Origin: Niallia endozanthoxylica
GTDB lineage: Bacteria; Bacillota; Bacilli; Bacillales; Cytobacillaceae
Direction of reading: 5' to 3'
Assembly (NCBI RefSeq): GCF_008710145.1
Contig: NZ_VYKL01000035.1
Location: 1-64,000, forward strand
Length of the DNA stretch: 64,000 nucleotides
Shown: piece after piece, positions 63,836 to 64,000 of the stretch
Position numbering within the stretch: the stretch's first letter is position 1
Layout of the letters: every line of letters starts with the position of its first letter
Made by a program: the position numbers and the translations under genes
The notes under the pieces: model-generated
Database searches by the model: none
What the model was told of the DNA's origin: nothing
What the model saw: only the letters and a program-made list of their open reading frames with translations

Positions 63836-64000
63836 GGCTCTGTTAACGAATAAATATTGATAAATTAGATTTTTGACTCATCCGTGAGAAATGGACATTT
63901 CTCACGCCTTTCAGCTGTGCTGAAAGGTTGCTGTATGGTTATGAAGTGATAGGAGAAAATGAATTTCTCCTATCACTTCATAACCATACAGCTTTAGATG
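63836..64000. mobile_element. MITE-like element with a 28-bp perfect palindrome, runs off the window
   Basis: It begins GGCTCTGTTAACG and shares about 95 bp with the 566-709 element, including GATTTTTGACTCATC, CCTTTCAGC/GCTGAAAGG and CTGTATGGTTAT. At 63931-63991 two perfect 28-bp arms (starting CTGTATGGTTATGAAGTG) face each other around ATGAA. The right end is not in the window. Confidence 0.65.

Overview
The window looks like the chromosome of an endospore-forming, low-GC Bacillaceae bacterium (Bacillus/Neobacillus type). It carries a GerA-type germinant receptor operon, a CotB-like coat protein, a sigL gene, CggR, CtsR, HPr kinase and Crh regulation, and a gene order that closely follows the Bacillus subtilis arc hprK-lgt-his-trxB-yvc-clpP-sigL-glycolysis-secG-rnr-smpB-ssrA. 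No species can be named from sequence reading alone.

Layout. 1-7.5 kb: a truncated CotB-like coat gene, an IDEAL-domain protein, a four-gene operon around a glutathionylspermidine-synthase-like ATP-grasp enzyme, and a gerABC-like operon. 7.5-14.2 kb: a NERD-domain protein, tmRNA, smpB, rnr, a carboxylesterase, secG and a small probable spore protein. 14.2-21.9 kb: a compact integrative element inserted in the 3' end of the enolase gene. 21.8-31.2 kb: the glycolytic operon cggR-gapA-pgk-tpiA-gpmI-eno, a glutaredoxin-like gene and sigL. 31.5-40 kb: tRNA-Arg(CCG), clpP, crh-whiA-yvcK-rapZ-nudix, trxB and a TPR protein. 40-46.7 kb: the histidine operon hisZGDBHAFIE, with hisI and hisE as separate genes. 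47-58.6 kb: hprK-lgt-yvoD-ppaX-yvoF, yvlBD, csbA and uvrBA. 58.7-64 kb: czrA, two cation diffusion facilitators, a YitT-like protein, a small coat-like protein and glnA.

The main discovery candidate is the 7.5-kb element at 14227-21871. Its tyrosine recombinase lies 157 bp downstream of enolase. The last 111 bp of eno, including the stop codon, are duplicated at the far end with four mismatches. The displaced copy sits 17 bp from what looks like the original operon terminator. The element carries a hairpin that would both end eno transcripts and hold the integrase ribosome-binding site. It also has a 51-codon gene overlapping the integrase stop, a two-gene unit with an ATGA overlap (389-residue DNA-binding or replication-like protein), divergent strong promoters, a long structured leader, a candidate small RNA, a serine resolvase with a res-like site, a DUF4365 protein, and a DUF3231 plus membrane-protein pair as possible cargo.

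The intergenic regions hold several repeat families: MITE-like elements at both window ends and at 36.1 kb, seven 52-bp tandem units between gpmI and eno, TGCCTGACACC palindromes, GGGGGAC palindromes, a clpP-downstream repeat, and a repeat shared between 33.2 and 51.8 kb. Regulatory sites that fit known regulons are visible for CggR, CtsR, LexA and CzrA.
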